Below are positions 34,699 through 46,219 of a stretch of 64,000 nt of DNA, one piece after another. The translations under genes and the position numbers were made by a program. The DNA lies in assembly GCA_973895155.1 (NCBI GenBank), contig OZ316891.1, positions 25,854,001-25,918,000 of the forward strand, in the 5' to 3' direction. Each line of letters opens with the position of its first letter. Position 1 is the stretch's first letter. The notes under the pieces are model-generated. The model had not been told where the DNA came from. It did not search any database and worked only from the letters and a program-made list of their open reading frames with translations. Source of the stretch: Marsupella aquatica (lineage: Eukaryota > Marchantiophyta).

Positions 34699-37600
34699 TT
34701 AGAAGACCTGTCGGAGCCCCGAAAACTTGTGGTCGATGATGTCTGAATTAATGGAACCAGCTGGGCCAAATAAAGCTGGTCCTTTAGAAAATTTTGTCTG
34801 TTTAAGAACATCTGTCTCTGGCATATGTCCAACTATCGGATTTCTGTCTGGGACTGCAATTTTATTCAGCAAGATGTTAGTGATCCCATTGACAAATGCA
34901 TCCAACATCTCCCACAAACACAATTCATTTGATGAATGAACACAACATGCTTTGAACATGGTATGAGATGCGTGTTTTCTTTAGGATACCTGTGTCATGG
35001 TAAGGGCCCGAGGCACTATGGTTCCTCAATGTTGTCCTTCGAATATCTCCCTCTCCAACTTTACAAACACAACACTGTGGCAGTATACATCAGAGACATG
35101 GAGGTTGTTAAAGACCATTAGCTATCAGTCATACATATCAAAATATCTTAAGGCCTGTACCAACATTGTTTTTCGCTCAGTGGCCTCGATCTCCTAGTTG
35201 GAAAATTTCCACTTTGCTGACCTGGCTGAGTCATCACGGCAGCCTCACTGAGTAGGAAGGCTGAGCATGCAAACAACTGATACTGATGACTGATAACTGA
35301 TGAGGTTGCAACACTGGGTATAACATAAATAGACAACTTTAGATGTTAGAAAAATCTTACCATGTACGTAATAGTACAGCCATCACCACTTATCCATACA
35401 TTCAAAAGTTAGAATCTAAGTCATAATTAGGTGTCATATGGTCGATCAGTCCAGAGCTCACCTATTATGAAGCTAGACCTATGAAGCTAGATAATCTCAC
35501 ATTTTTGTTCTCAAAGTGGGTCAGGTGCCCTGAAGGAATGTATCTCCGTGTATTCCGGCGTAGTCCTGCGACCAGATTAATAATACAACTGTGATTTGGC
35601 CATCTCCCTTCATTATGCTTGTTGTTTAGATCATGAAAACAACGAAAGCAAAGGGGAGATGTAGTAGCTCGAGTTGAGATGCATAGAATGAAACACATGA
35701 TGCCATGGTGCCTCAAATTTGACTAATTGTTCATGTTTGGCTAGCTTGCTACCAAATATCCCAAATGAGCATGAACTTGCAAGTACAAAAGCTTCAACAG
35801 GATGTGAGCTGAAAAATTTCTTGATAAATGCTAGTTAGAGAATGATACCAAAACTTATTTACCATTTGGCCCAACCTCAAAAGGGTTTGCCCCATGATGG
35901 TTGTAAGCCGAAGGGGAGCCTAAATATCCAGGACACAATCACAATCTGTAAGTAAGGGTATGTGCAGCATGATCTCATTGTGTTTGATAATTAGCATGCA
36001 CATGGCCAGGTGATCACATGGCCAGATCATAACTCAATAATTAGCACTCATCTGAATGTTTTTTGTAACATACTTTGCATGTTTCAGTCATGTTTTTTTT
36101 CTTCCTTTGTTCAGTCATGTTTTTGTAGTTACATGTGCAGGCAAAACAGAACTGGTAGTACTCTATTACACTATTGCACAGTTTGGTCTCCTGCAACAAA
36201 TACCAAATCTCTACTGCTGCATTTTATAGCTTGGTCCCTACATTGTCTTTCTAAATCAAAGACAAAAGTCATTTGTAAATATCAACTCTCTTCTCCTTAT
36301 CTACCTACAAAAGTTGTAAATTAATATGGGCCGATATAGCAACCATGTCAGATATCCATGGTTCATATCAGGTATCAGTTGCTCATATCAGTCAACCCAT
36401 CCTATGATATTAAGTACTCAGCTAGCCGCCAAAAGGTTTTCCAATTCAGTGGACATTGCCAAGTTGAAAACCATTTTTAATTTTCACTCACTCAGTGAAA
36501 AATTTCCAACTTTCCAACTCAGAGCACTTCTGAGTGGAAAAAATGAGTTTTTAATGATTTTCAACTTGACAAGGCAGCTGAGTTCAACTGCTATGAGTGA
36601 CTCATAACTGATATACTTAACAACCTCAAGTAAAGCTCTTGATTGAATGACATTCAAATGCTTAAAGAGAAATATTGTGAGAGATGGTTATGTTTACATA
36701 CAATCTATGTGAATATAATTTTGGAGAACACTGCAGGCAGCAAGCCAAGCATTTTGATACATGCAGTGTACCAGTTACCTATGTTCATTTACATGCCAAA
36801 ATCTACCTTAATATACCTGGTCTATCAGATGCAGAGGGAACAGTTCCATCTTGATCAGGTGTTTCCCATGCAAGACATAGGGGCAAATGTGATGCAGCAT
36901 ATTGCTGTACCCTGGCTTTCCCAAGTTGTCTCTGGCAATCGATAGATTACCAACACTAGATTTAGAAATGTTCCATGCATTCTTAGCCTTCAAGCTTGAC
37001 AGGCAATGCTCAAACTAACTCAAATCCAGTTTGAAGCTCAAAGCTCAATATATGCCGACTGGTGCGGTCTCTACATCTTTAGTGTTGGTTTGGTTTTTAC
37101 ACACATCAGTCTACTTGATTTAGAAGGAAATTAACAGAAAAGTCTATAATCTCATTCTCTATCTCATTAAATTCGTGTTCTTAGTACTCATGTGAGCAGA
37201 CAAGATCTCTTTAAGAATCTTTTGTTAAGAGGGCCAACTTATTTCTGAGCTGTCATGAATTTCTCTCCCATTAGAACATCAGATCATTTGTCTTGCAGAA
37301 GAGTAAGATATTACAGGCAACAATACAGGTTCTGAAAGTCCAATATATATGGCAAGGAGAATGTCTAGACAGTGCAGTTACCTTAGGTGCTGTGTTGTAG
37401 TCTTCGCCTTGGATTCTGAAGGGAGGAACCCACTCAGCTGGAACAATAATATGCTTCTTCTTTTTATAAGGTGCTGGTTCCGTAAGTGGTGTATAAGGAA
37501 CAAGATGCCTTCGGATAGGCTTAAAATGGCCCTCGTTAGTTTCAAGAGTTGAGTTTTTTGGATCAGGCCTCACTTGGGGCCTGTAAACCACCTCATGTCC

Positions 37601-40293
37601 CCTTTTATGTGGATGAGAAGTTCTTACACAGGGCCTCCATTCAAAATCTTTACTATGCCCAGGGTCAATGTGTCTTCGGCTGGCCTTCCATTTCTCACTC
37701 CAAGCACCAGTCCCCGAATCGATGACCTTAATGGAGGGTCTAAACTGCCCAAACAGGCAATGCACAAGGTATTACTGCACTCTGACCAGCATGCCTTGAC
37801 AGAGTTTGGAGTCAGGGCTGTGTATAAGGTTTTTTTTTAAATATGTGCACTCTTTGAAGAATTTGTTTTACTGGTTGCTATTCATGAATTTCTAGAAACG
37901 TGTGTCTACGCACTACTACAGTAGCAAAACATTCTCAAAAATTGCCTTCAAAACAAAATTATGAACTGTTTCCAACCCCATTCTCTTGATGACAATTTGC
38001 CAAGCAATTTGCTCAATATGATAAGAATCCAAATGAATCCAAATGCCTCAATTTCAAGACGGTGCCCTCACCAATACCTGTGCTCTTGGAGGTATGGAAC
38101 ATACAGTTTGGAAGAGTCACACATTTGAGTTTACTATCAAGCAATGTATTTACCTCAACTTCTGCAGGTGTAACTACACATGGTTCCATGATATCTTTGA
38201 CTGGGACAACAGCTCTAGAAGGCCTCCAGGATGCTTCATAGCCATATTCAAGGTGTTTTGCCGACTTAGCACTTGCTTTACGCTGTGGTTGTCAATCACA
38301 TCAATAAGCATTACATCAAACCTTTGCAACAGGTCAACTCTGGTGCAGCTCTGATGACACATCTAGGTTACACCCCACAAGGAGTCTGAAACAATTTATT
38401 GTTTACAATAGATCCATCCTTCTAAAGAACAGGGTCGTATGCACAAACTTCTCAATCTTCGTGCAATCAAATTGTTACTTTCAGCTCCTCTAATAGGCAT
38501 GAATATTTCTTCCAAATATCAACCACAAATTGATAAGCGAGATCTGAAAAAAAATTCTTAGAGAAAAGTCTGACATTTGTAACTTAGAAAGACCTGTTAT
38601 TCCATCCTAAATTAGTTGTGAAAAATAAATTTCTGTGGATTTAATTCTAGATGGGAATTTGGCAATATGAAAGAGGGTAAGCTGAAATCCCATGACCCTA
38701 CTTAGTGAATGGCCAATCAATCTACAGGATATTCCAATTTCCAGCCCCCAAAATGAGTCAACTAACAAAAAGTTTTTTTGAGTGTATTAAGCAGGTCTCA
38801 TCTCCCAAATCCTAGCATACACATCTGAAGATATTCTGTTTCAAAAGGTTCTCCAGAAACTCTTTGTAACTGATCAAGATGCAATGCACATGCACAAATA
38901 GAGACTTTGTTGCAATAAGCGCCCTTGATGGCTTCATGTGGCCAAAAGTTCAGTGATTTTGGCATGCACATAGCACATTACAGATGAATTTTTCCTTGGA
39001 AGGGACCGGCTTCTTGCAACACTTGTTCATTATCTCCAGGTGACATAGACATCTTAAGTAAAGGCTCAATATCAGAGATTCATTTGTCAACCGGGGTCCA
39101 ATTTTTGTGTGGGTTTCAAATAGCACCCAATACTTGTCCATCACTGTCTCCAAGTATGCTTATTTCAGTAAAGACTTCAAATTGGAGATTTGTTCTCCAG
39201 TCATACCTTGAGAGAATTCAAAACTTCCCCAGATTGACTTTGAAAGGTATAGAGTATACTTCTCCTTTGACAGTCCCTTAACTGTTAACAAAGAAAAATA
39301 ATGTACTGCAGATAATAGACTGCATGAACGAATTGGGAGCATTACCTCTTAGGAATGAAGTGAATTGTTAAATACTCATGACCAAGAATTGGTTTAATGC
39401 CCTGGAATAGCCAGGAACAAAAAAATTGAATGGAACAAAAAAGTATTGACAATAGTGTGTTATCCTTACCTCACTGAAAGAATTTTGGGCATCCCCAACA
39501 GGAAAATGGGCGCCATAAGGTATGTCATTATTGGTTCTGCAACAATTCCTTGTGAGACAACCTTCTCTGGACATCTCATCAGGTCGGTACATAGGACAAG
39601 TTGCAGGCCTTGAAGTATTTGCAAGATCAGGTCCTGGTTTTATTTCATTGCTCTGATTCTCCCTCAATTCAGTTTTCCACTTATCTACATAGGAGTAGTG
39701 GTTTCCAATAGGAGACCTACAGTTTGGGGCCATCGTGAACTTAGTCCAAAACAATGAAGTAATGTCAGTATTGTACAATCGATGCTTGGTGTGCAATTGG
39801 GCCTGACCTCAACCTTCTTGACATGGGGCTTTGAGATTTTCTTCTCTCTTTGAACATTAATGGGAGGGGTCTCAAGGTGGCCATCTTGGATAACTCTTGT
39901 CTCTGCCTTGTCTAGACCTCTAGACCTCAATGCTTGCGTGTGCCTTTCCCTTACAATGGTTGCAAGCAGGGATGCAAGTTTGAAGAGTACAATTTGCTAA
40001 TCCAGGACTACAAGAGTATCAAAACCAGATCACAGTGGTAAACAGGATATTAGACACTTGATGGAAATCAATTGTAAAGCTCCCTTCATACTTGGATCTA
40101 CTTTATTGGTCAAGAATCCAAGCTGAAATTCAGTTGATCAAGGGGGTACACATTCAGGATGGAGGTGGTATTAATATGAACAAGCCCAGCAAGGCTCAAT
40201 TGCTTAACTAAGCAGGAGAAACTTACAGAATTTGGCAATGGTCTATGGTCTATAGCAACATCACTGAGCCGCAATGGCACATGACACAAATAG
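34699..40293 (-). CDS. Unrecognised multi-exon gene, exons a-g (5' end unresolved)
   Basis: Exons in minus-strand order are 40,227-40,293, 39,470-39,996, 39,207-39,281, 38,154-38,282, 37,382-37,744, 36,817-36,931 and 34,699-34,853 (TAA stop). Donors include TCT|GTAAGT, GAG|GTAAGG, AAG|GTATGA, GAG|GTAAAT, AAG|GTAACT and CAG|GTATAT. Acceptors end in AG, for example TTTGGGCAG and AAAATTGCAG. Every junction keeps one frame over about 476 residues. The exception is inside the second exon near 39,799-39,803, where the frame shifts after KKVEVRP. Either one base is missing, or a short intron without a pyrimidine tract is present. The protein is basic and hydrophilic, without membrane segments, with proline-rich short repeats ending in WRP or YRP (EYGYEASWRP, KDFEWRP, EVVYRP). 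I do not recognise the family. Confidence 0.7.
36360..36620. mobile_element. Foldback (inverted-repeat) element in an intron
   Basis: The left arm (tatcagttgctcatatcag, then ctcagct, then gccaagttgaaaaccatt) pairs with the reverse complement of the right arm (tatcagttatgagtcact, then ctcagctgcc, then tgtcaagttgaaaatcatt). Pairing is imperfect over roughly 100 bp per arm. It lies inside the 1.96-kb last intron of the seven-exon gene. A similar structure with related sequence occurs at 42,245-42,650 and a partial one near 35,200-35,310. Confidence 0.55.
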
Positions 40294-40784
40294 CTAGAGT
40301 TACGGTGATGTGAACAAAAATTTGACATCAAAATTCTAGGCTAGGCCAAAACAAGGATGACCAGATTGATGACCCTCGAATGATTGTTGGGTTGATTGAC
40401 AAAGAAGACGGTTCCAGTACTTGAGCCTTTAGCAGGGATCCCCTTCTCGGGAGTTGTTTGCATAGTGTCCTTTCATTGTCATTCTTGTCTGTAACAATGA
40501 TAATGGGGTTATGGGGAGAATGACATAGAAGAACCCAGTTAGGCTTACTAAGTAGACCTTGTATGATATTCCATTGAACTTCACCATACCATGGACTCTT
40601 TTCAGAGCCCTATTCTTGGCCATGTATTCTCAATTAAGGTCTCATCTTTGAAGTTGTCATCTCTGCGAACAGTAAGGAATCGAGCAGCATGCCTTAAATG
40701 TGCCTTGTATCTCCAGCCACCTCTCTAATGTACCACACACCAGAAGTGAATCTTGTCCCTTTAGAAGTTGTGCAATTGTATCAC

Positions 40785-40969
40785 CTCTCGTGGGGCCCGA
40801 TCTAAATAATCATTCAAATCTACCGGCGGAGCAAGATTATGTGAGTCCTGATATTTTGGCCCATACACCCCATTAATTGCAGATCTCAAGAATTGCAAGA
40901 CTGAGAGATCGCTCCAGGACCTTTCATCAATTGAGTTAGGCCTTTGCACTCCGCTATTTACAAATTGGA
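40785..40969 (-). CDS. Candidate upstream exon of the same gene
   Basis: On the minus strand an AAACAG acceptor is followed by an open stretch starting VQFVNSGVQRPNSIDE and ending DLNDYLDRAPRE before a GAGAG|GTGATA donor. The peptide looks coding (mixed composition, no low complexity) and lies just upstream of the seven-exon gene on the same strand. Its end phase (0) does not fit the next supported exon, which needs two carried bases, so at least one linking exon is missing from my model. A short stretch at 40,545-40,623 (RVHGMVKFNGISYKVYL before TTA|GTAAGC) is a possible further exon. Confidence 0.4.
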
Positions 40970-42244
40970 CTGTTTATCGGCTCTCACATTGAAGCTCGCA
41001 CTTTGTTCCATCACAAAAACATATCCAGATTGCCTGAGTGACAGTGGAAGTAGAGAATATATGTTCGTGATGTGCTTAATTTCAGTACATCTTTTATGCA
41101 TACATACCTTCCCAGGAATTAAAACAAAGTTGACTGGGAATAGATACCCTACAAATCAAGTCATGAGGTAAAGCAACACAAGATCAGAGGTCCACTGACA
41201 TTGTACATCTTGGAATAAGATCACAGAAAACTTGTGCAATTGTTGGGCACACAAAAGCAAAATGAATAGTGTATACTTCCCAATTTTTGATGCAATGGCA
41301 TCAGGTGATTGACTTCATAGTTGTGATGCCTGCTAAGAAATAGGAAGGTTAAACTTTCTTGATTGCTGTGGTTGGAGAGATGATGTAGGGAAAAACTATC
41401 TAGAAGGTTGTTTTAGCCCTCTTGTGAATAATGCCACTCTGGGTGTTTGGGTCAAGTTTGAGCAAAAATTGCAAGAGGAACTGTGCTTTCATAAGTAGTG
41501 TGTCAAGGATAGAAGAAAATTGATCCTAACACCTTCTCAAACTTTCATCAGAATTGAGTACACAAAGAAAACAGGCCTTTTGTGACCTTGTGGTTGGGTC
41601 ACATCCGTCCTGTTTTTAAGCGCTCCTTAATTGTTTTCTTCTCCCTGAGCCAGTCTAGCTTGAGCCCAAGCTTGAGACTTACCATTAGTTTTGTTAAATT
41701 TTATCAACAAAATGTGAAATAGTGATCTCCCTGCATGTGCCTGCTCAAGACAGTTCCGAATGTCAGGCTTGGTTCAAGGGTCTCAGGCCAAGGGCTTATA
41801 CAGTCTTTCTCTGGACCCTTCCAAAGTCTAAATTTCTTTTTCTATAGAAGAATCCTTAAAGAATACAAGGAGAAAGGCCCATACGCTTCACCTAAGAGAT
41901 TTGACATGGCAGGGACCTCTCTTATCTAGAACACTATAGAACAAATCCTAAATACTGGAAGTCTCCATATGGAAATTCCATACAAAGGGGAATGACTGGA
42001 AAGCTTTAGAGAACTAAAACCCACCTCTTTAAAATCAGAAGTCAATGTTATCTCCTGCAAAGGATAATTTCACACAAAGTGCAGGAAGGCCGAAACCCAC
42101 AGCTTCGTAGCCGATAATTAACCAACTTAACTCCCCACCAAAAACAAAACAAGTAGGTCAAACAAAGGCCAAAGTAGAGCCTGGACAGACCAGTGTCACA
42201 GCCCCATACAAGGAGTTCTTTGTCCGGTTCTTTGAGGTTGTGAA
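40970..42244. other. Intergenic / 5' flank of the multi-exon gene
   Basis: No supported CDS. The promoter and first exon of the minus-strand gene should lie in or just before this stretch, but I cannot place them. Confidence 0.35.
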
Positions 42245-42650
42245 CCCCATCAGATATCAGGTGCTCCCATCAGCTGCTGTCAATGGTCTCGCTGAATTAG
42301 AAACTCTATCAAGTTTTGCCTTGAGTACTCACATCAGCACTCCCATCTCCACTCCCATAAGCCAAATTTCTCCCAGATGACCTCACTGAGTCACCTTTTC
42401 ACTTGACCGTATTTCCAAATTTGAAAATTCCACTTGGCTGACCCCAATGAGACAGTTTTTCATTTGACATTTCCACTTGGTTAACCGTTCCTGAGTCACT
42501 TTTTCACTCAACAGCCTCATCAAATGACAATTAATAGTGAATGAATCCACTTGCTGGGGTCACTTTTTTCAACTTGGCCTTGCTGAGGACTTAGCAAGGT
42601 TTTATATCCAAAAAACTGATGGGAGAGTCTGGTATGTGATATTAACAGTC
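42245..42650. mobile_element. Foldback element, about 400 bp
   Basis: The left end (cagatatcaggtgctcccatcag) and the reverse complement of the right end (tatcacataccagactctcccatcag) form inverted ends. The interior repeats cacttggctgacc, cactgagtcac and tcactttttcact, shared with the intronic foldback at 36.4 kb and the fragment at 35.2 kb. No ORF. Confidence 0.5.
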
Positions 42651-42679
42651 AATTCTCAAGAGGTTAACTAAGTTGTATA

Positions 42680-43023
42680 TGTTGAGCATAGACGACATTC
42701 GTAACGGCAAGCCCATGAATCATCCAACACACAATAGTCGACACAGAGAGATACGTGGTTCACCTCCACATGAGGCTACGTCCACGGGAACACACAAGAG
42801 CTTTACTGCACTCTAGGCCGACCGGCCATACCAAGCATCCACAGCACAAGCTCTCCCTATCTCTCAACTAGCTCCATAACAATGAGCCTTTGTTCCACCA
42901 GGGTCTGGCATCAGCCCTGGCTATATACACAACAACACTATCGCTAACATTAGCTAAGTCCTAACCCGAGTTAGACTAACTGTGGTTAGCTCATGAGTCA
43001 CAAGACTAGAGCAATATCTAACA
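42680..43023 (-). mobile_element. Solo LTR with 5-bp target duplication
   Basis: A 344-bp unit bounded by tgttgag...tctaaca (TG...CA) is flanked on both sides by GTATA (42,675-42,679 and 43,024-43,028). It shares the core gatacgtggttcacc...ggctacgtccacggg with the LTRs of the 9-15 kb copia element. There is no primer-binding site or polypurine tract beside it, so recombination between the two LTRs of a former element is the simplest origin. A ctatatacac motif near 42.92 kb could be its promoter. Orientation is inferred from the shared core. Confidence 0.8.
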
Positions 43024-43216
43024 GTATACATTTCCCAAATACCATGATTGTGCTATTTTGATGTAAGTTAACTTCTCTTATTTTATACATATTCTCATTT
43101 TGAAGGCTTGTCGTGCGCATACATATCGCTACACAACATACATCGCTTGTCACATACATCCAGACATAGTCACACTGCCACATCACAAACACAAGAGAAT
43201 GGAATACAAGTGGAAC

Positions 43217-44335
43217 TCATGTCCACACATGTCCAAAACCCACAATCTGCTGTCCAGCATAAGAGGGCACAGGTCTCTGGCTGGTAGACTCTCGTGCAGT
43301 AGGCTTCTCCCTCTGGCTCTTCCGTGCAGTAGGCTGTGGTGTGGATGTAGATGCAGCCTTTGGTGCTTCCTTGGCAAATCCAGAAGTCACCACCTTCTCA
43401 TTCACCATATTGAGCTCAATGCGCTCAGAAAGGGTGAAAACAACTGCTAATGTGGGATCTGCATCCCTAAGCAGAGTGACATCTCTCACTCTGTGTCGCA
43501 ATTCTCTGTCCAGAATTGCATACCAAAACTGGACTGCCTGAGCCTCTGTCACTCCCTTGGTGACAGTGATCAATCTGCGCATACGTGTGTATGCCTCACG
43601 TAGGCTCTCTCCAGTCTTGCGCTGGAACTCCTGGAGACCCTTCAACTTATCAGTTCTCACACCCTGATAGTTCTGCTTCAGTACCTCAAAGAATTCCACC
43701 ACAGGATTAAATGTTGGCGCAACTCCAGTTCCTGTCACGATCACACCGGTAGGAGTAGCGGTGGATGCTGCTGGAGTGCTGTTGGTGGATGGTGTGCCAC
43801 TCTGGCTAGTGTTGCTAGAAGAAGCAGCAGCTGTGGAAATGGGTTGGGCAGCCGCACTAGTGCCATAGGTGATGGACACGTAATTAGGCGACCAATTCTG
43901 CCTCCATGCCTCAATCTCAACCAAATGAGCCTTCCGAAACTCATGGTAGTCATCCATGGGTGGCCCCTCCAAATGCTGAAATAATCCCTTCCATGCCATG
44001 AAAGGGGTAAACAACGTGGCGTTACGCAATGTCTGCATATCGCACCACGTATCAAACTCCTGGATGAAGTCATCCAGATCAATCGTGCCAACTGCACCAG
44101 AGTATCGTCGTGGGCCCTTTGTAGCCCCGTACATCTCGTCCATATCCCATAACAAAGGTGCAACCACCTGATGACGAGGAGAACTGATCACTGAGTCCTC
44201 GTCGGAATCACTGTCTGAAGCTGCACTGCTGACTGCTACCAATGCCGCTGGCCAAAACTGCGCCCCACTCCGAGTGAAACCGGTCCGTCGTCCATCGGGT
44301 AACCCAGCAGCGCCAGAAGAATCTGTGGTGACCAA
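43217..44335 (-). CDS. Gag-like ORF of an LTR retrotransposon
   Basis: 372 codons on the minus strand. After a Ser/Ala-rich N-terminus it shows IDLDDFIQEFDTWCDMQ, AWKGLFQHLEGPPMDDYHEF, a long Ser/Thr/Ala-rich linker, and then a typical retrotransposon Gag segment. That segment runs over about residues 212-305 (FFEVLKQNYQGVRTDKLKGL, FQRKTGESLREAYTRMRRLI, LDRELRHRV), followed by a basic Ser/Thr-rich tail. No zinc knuckle, protease, integrase or RT follows. The frame begins with a non-ATG codon region (TTG GTC ACC), so the true start may be upstream or at an internal ATG. It may be a gag-only non-autonomous element or a truncated one. Related LTRs were not found on both sides. Confidence 0.65.
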   Translation of the reverse strand: MVTTDSSGAAGLPDGRRTGFTRSGAQFWPAALVAVSSAASDSDSDEDSVISSPRHQVVAPLLWDMDEMYGATKGPRRYSGAVGTIDLDDFIQEFDTWCDMQTLRNATLFTPFMAWKGLFQHLEGPPMDDYHEFRKAHLVEIEAWRQNWSPNYVSITYGTSAAAQPISTAAASSSNTSQSGTPSTNSTPAASTATPTGVIVTGTGVAPTFNPVVEFFEVLKQNYQGVRTDKLKGLQEFQRKTGESLREAYTRMRRLITVTKGVTEAQAVQFWYAILDRELRHRVRDVTLLRDADPTLAVVFTLSERIELNMVNEKVVTSGFAKEAPKAASTSTPQPTARKSQREKPTARESTSQRPVPSYAGQQIVGFGHVWT

Positions 44336-44960
44336 CCTAACCTAATCTATAGGCTAACCCTAAGGGCAATTTGTCCCTGTCAACAACACAAGCACTCACC
44401 ATGGTGTGTTGGGCATCACTCCAACATCACTAGGAGAGAAATATGTAGCACAACTAGAATGTCCGGTTGCAAACCCGGATCACTCCTATAGAATCAAGCG
44501 CCCACGCCAAACTAACATGGCGCATAAACAGGAAGCATGTGTGGAGAGGATCCAACAACAAGAAGAGGATTTACCACAACTCTCCACACCAATCGATCAG
44601 AAATACATGTAAATAATGTGCATATAGTTCAATATAGGGCCTTCATAATAGGCCTCAAGAATCCCGCGTCAAATATTCAAGAATCCATCGCAAACTAGCT
44701 AAAACAGAGTATCTAGATGAATTCAAAAGTGCATAAAACCCCTAGGGCCTCATTCCCTGGACATCAAATGTGGAAGGAAGCATGTACAATGCACCACATA
44801 GAAACTTGCTAGTTAAGCGCATGAGAGGAGGAATAGCTTTGGGATGGGTGACCTCTCACTTGTCATTATGCACCAAATCTGCCACTCCAAAATGGCAGCA
44901 CTTGCAACTACCCCTCACGTCCCGAGTAACCACGAGTTGCCTCGAAGCCTCGATGAGCCG

Positions 44961-45043
44961 AAGAGTGAGCCCTTCATGCCCGCAACGCTTCGCTACACCG
45001 CCAAAGAGTGAGCCCTTCACGCCCGCAACGCTTTGCTACGCCA
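44961..45043 (+). repeat. Tandem duplication, about 42 bp
   Basis: aagagtgagcccttcatgcc and aagagtgagcccttcacgcc begin near 44,961 and 45,004, each followed by cgcaacgctt(c/t)gctac. Confidence 0.85.
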
Positions 45044-45302
45044 AATTGAGTTTCGGCAACATTTGGACTTCTGGCCCCTGTTTCCCTTCGCAGAACTGCA
45101 CGATGCCGCTACACTCCGTCGCAACAGTAATCCGCGGATGTTGAGATCTCGCAACATTCGGGTCTCAATCCCTCAGTTTCCTTCAAAGAAACACGTCGCA
45201 AAATGCAACTCGACTTCGCGTCAACCAACACTTAACCGAGCACAAAATCAGCAACATATGCAACTGCGGACAGTCGCTTTCTTCACACCAAACTTGGTCC
45301 GC

Positions 45303-45395
45303 GCAGATCAGCATACAGAAGAACTAGACAACAATACGGCCGCGCCTCGCAGATCTGCATACGGACAAACTAGACAACAATACGGCCGCGCACTT
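45303..45395 (+). repeat. Tandem duplication, about 46 bp
   Basis: gcagatc(a/t)gcatac followed by aactagacaacaatacggcc and gcgc occurs twice in succession. Confidence 0.85.
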
Positions 45396-46219
45396 CGCAG
45401 ATCTACAACCAATGACACCATGAGAATGTCGTTTCCTTCACAAAAACAGCCACCGCTTCACAGGATAGAACGCTGCCGCACCCGATCTGCTTGTAGCCAA
45501 CCGATACAACTCAAACACGTCGATCTGCAACCAAGATCTGTACACTGTCGACAGATTTATGCATACAGGCTACAGATCCGCCAAACCTCCAACTCCAGAT
45601 CCGCTCAAGAATCAAACTCACAGAATCTCAACTTGGATCCACATGCCGGCGATCCAATCAAACGATACGCAGCACGATACGAGATACCACGAACCGTCGC
45701 CGAACACAATCAAACTGAAAATCGAAGCTCTGTCCAACAACAGCAGAGTCCGATGCCTGATCTTTCAATGTAATCTATTTACAATCGGCACAACGATCCC
45801 GGTCAACAATACCCCATCGATCCCGTACCGATCCGATCACACACGTATGTCAAGCCAACGCACCTTGCACTACTCAAGGAATCCACGTTACACAAGCGGA
45901 GCTCACAGCCACCATAGCCACACTCAAGCTCCTCTCTCTCCAAGGCTCAACATTGAAAGATGACCTTTCAATGCCTCACAAGTGAGAAGTACCCTCTCAC
46001 ACAAACCTGACCGAACCTTATCGGCTCCAATAGCACTCATACCAAACATACATACTCTAATAGCACGATATACTACTACACTACTCAAAATGGTGTGACA
46101 GGCTAAATGACCTATTTTGCTTTATAAAAGGTATGATATAAGGAACAGCTATTTTTGTGTTGTAAACACCTCTTTTAACTTTGTAAACTTTATAATATTC
46201 TGATTAAATAGTACAACTA

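Larger units (their letters stand above)
44336..46214. other. CpG-rich segment upstream of the Gag-like ORF
   Basis: This lies on the 5' side of the minus-strand Gag-like ORF and may be its untranslated leader. A 246-codon frame is open on the plus strand (45,033-45,773). Its peptide is Gln/Arg/Ser-rich without a motif, and it overlaps two small tandem duplications. I see no LTR matching any on the left side of the ORF. The right end is where the next copia element inserted (target duplication aacta at 46,215-46,219). Confidence 0.35.

Noticed and set aside
37382-37744. Single-exon reading of the 164-codon frame at 37,271-37,765
   Set aside because: Clear acceptor and donor sites cut both ends, and the trimmed 121 codons join in phase with neighbouring exons.
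42680-44335. Solo LTR as the 3' LTR of the neighbouring Gag-like ORF
   Set aside because: GTATA flanks the LTR on both sides, no polypurine tract lies on its inner side, and no matching second LTR is seen up to 46.2 kb.
44456-44490. Possible tRNA T-arm (ccggttgcaaacccgg)
   Set aside because: The loop does not fit the TTCRANN pattern and no acceptor or anticodon stem could be built around it.
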